The notes under the pieces: generated by a model | Told to the model about the DNA's origin: nothing | What the model saw: only the letters and a program-made list of their open reading frames with translations | The model's database searches: none | In this document: piece by piece, positions 4,558 to 5,238 of the stretch | How positions within the stretch are numbered: position 1 is the first letter of the stretch | Layout of the letters: each line of letters begins with the position of its first letter | Assembly: GCA_003694355.1 (NCBI GenBank) | Contig: RFKI01000182.1 | Span: 1 to 5,238, forward strand | DNA from: Bdellovibrio sp. | GTDB taxonomy: Bacteria > Bdellovibrionota > Bdellovibrionia > Bdellovibrionales > UBA1609 | DNA length: 5,238 nucleotides | Direction of reading: 5' to 3' | Translations under genes and position numbers: made by a program

Positions 4558-5238
4558 ATGTTTAAAATTGTTTTGGCTTTATGGCTTTTAAGCTCCTCTT
4601 CTCTTTTTGCATCAGAATCTCTCGGCGAATTTTTTTTTAATGAAATTCATCTAAAGCCTCAATTAGCCTTTCAGAACAATGAAGATGTGGCTTTTTCTCT
4701 GCAGGATGCCTATGTGCGTTTTTTGTGGAAAATAGAGTCAGAAGTACAGGTGCATTGGCTTTTAGGAGAAGGGTCTTTAAAAGGGGCTCCCGTTTTTTTG
4801 AGCTCAAACACAGATACCCCTGTTGACTTGTTAGAGGGATATGGTGTTTTTTTAGGGCACTATGGGCAAGTCCAAATGGGGCTTTTGCCCGTGGGATTTG
4901 GGTATGAAGGAGCCTTACCAGAGTCTCATTTGTTTTTTTTACGATCCCCTTTATTTGAAAAAAGGATTTTAGGTTTAAGAGATTGGGGAGTTAAGTTTCT
5001 TCTTCACAACAAAGGGTATTACACTTCTTTGATGGTTCATAATGGGGAAGGCGGCGAACAAAAAGACAATCGCATGTTTTTTACAGCTAAGTGGGGGTGG
5101 CGGGATAATCAAAGAGTGGATTTGGGAATTTCTGCCCAAGTAGGATTCTGGCAAGCTCAAGCCTTACAGCCCATTTCGTTTTTGGATATCAACTCATCTA
5201 AAGATGGAAAGTTAAGAGTGGGTGGGTTGTATTATCAC
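4558..5238 (+). CDS. Porin-like outer-membrane protein (5' part, runs off the window)
   Basis: The reading frame is open from the ATG at 4558 to the last base, giving 227 codons without a stop, so the gene continues beyond the window. Residues 1-18 form a signal peptide (M-F-K, hydrophobic Leu/Ser-rich core, L-F-A), with cleavage likely before Ser19. The mature part has alternating, aromatic-rich strands: about 46-58 (ending A-Y-V-R-F), 60-70, 93-101, 102-112, 143-150, 153-161, 172-182 and 186-199. The segment G139-L-R-D-W-G-V-K, then Y-T-S-L-M-V-H-N-G-E-G at 155-165, resembles phosphate-selective porin O/P-type barrels, where a G-x-R-D-x-G strand precedes an N-G turn. Anion specificity cannot be inferred. 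The gene starts 41 nt after the acyltransferase stop. No good Shine-Dalgarno is seen: GGAG at 4536-4539 is 18 nt away. An in-frame TAA at 4546 blocks any earlier start. Confidence 0.82.
   Translation, partial: MFKIVLALWLLSSSSLFASESLGEFFFNEIHLKPQLAFQNNEDVAFSLQDAYVRFLWKIESEVQVHWLLGEGSLKGAPVFLSSNTDTPVDLLEGYGVFLGHYGQVQMGLLPVGFGYEGALPESHLFFLRSPLFEKRILGLRDWGVKFLLHNKGYYTSLMVHNGEGGEQKDNRMFFTAKWGWRDNQRVDLGISAQVGFWQAQALQPISFLDINSSKDGKLRVGGLYYH

Noticed and set aside
4975..5160. 61-codon minus-strand frame near the right edge
   Set aside because: The plus strand here encodes the porin-like barrel with consistent strand patterning. The antisense frame has no start signal.
1..5238. tRNA or rRNA genes, CRISPR arrays, insertion sequences
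   Set aside because: I saw no cloverleaf, no regularly spaced repeats, no transposase fragments and no terminal inverted repeats with target duplications.

Overview
This 5.2 kb window is AT-rich, densely coding and entirely plus-stranded. It holds five complete genes and a sixth that runs off the right edge. Four of the six products carry export signals: two lipoproteins, one small beta-barrel and one porin-like barrel. This points to a diderm (Gram-negative) bacterium. The AT-rich composition, TTG and GTG starts, many lipoproteins and outer-membrane proteins, and a hypothetical protein resembling a family I associate with delta-proteobacterial and Bdellovibrio-type genomes make a Bdellovibrionota-like organism the best guess. 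That assignment is inference; no rRNA or marker gene is present.

Layout. Positions 1-239 are an AT-rich leader with no convincing gene. Positions 240-1130 encode a beta-propeller lipoprotein; its likely start is a TTG behind a GGAGG, not the upstream ATG at 201. It overlaps by 4 nt (GTGA) a small outer-membrane beta-barrel gene at 1127-1801. Positions 1802-1943 are a hairpin-rich intergenic region with a possible terminator, a promoter candidate and a stem-loop abutting the next ribosome-binding site. Positions 1944-2576 encode a second, unrecognised lipoprotein. Positions 2622-3734 encode a 370-residue cytoplasmic protein. Positions 3740-4516 encode a PlsC/LPLAT-family acyltransferase. Positions 4558-5238 are the 5' part of a porin-like gene.

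How they may work together. The first two genes look translationally coupled and could form an envelope pair: an outer-membrane-anchored propeller and a barrel. The 370-residue protein and the acyltransferase are separated by only 5 nt and are probably co-transcribed. The acyltransferase would make phosphatidic acid or a related acylated lipid at the inner membrane.

The most interesting observation is in the 370-residue protein. It carries, in the right order, motifs resembling the RelA/SpoT (p)ppGpp synthetase fold: a Ser/Lys-rich segment, DKLGVR, EVQI, and a terminal A-x-H-x-x-Y-K. It may be a divergent nucleotidyltransferase next to a phospholipid-synthesis gene.
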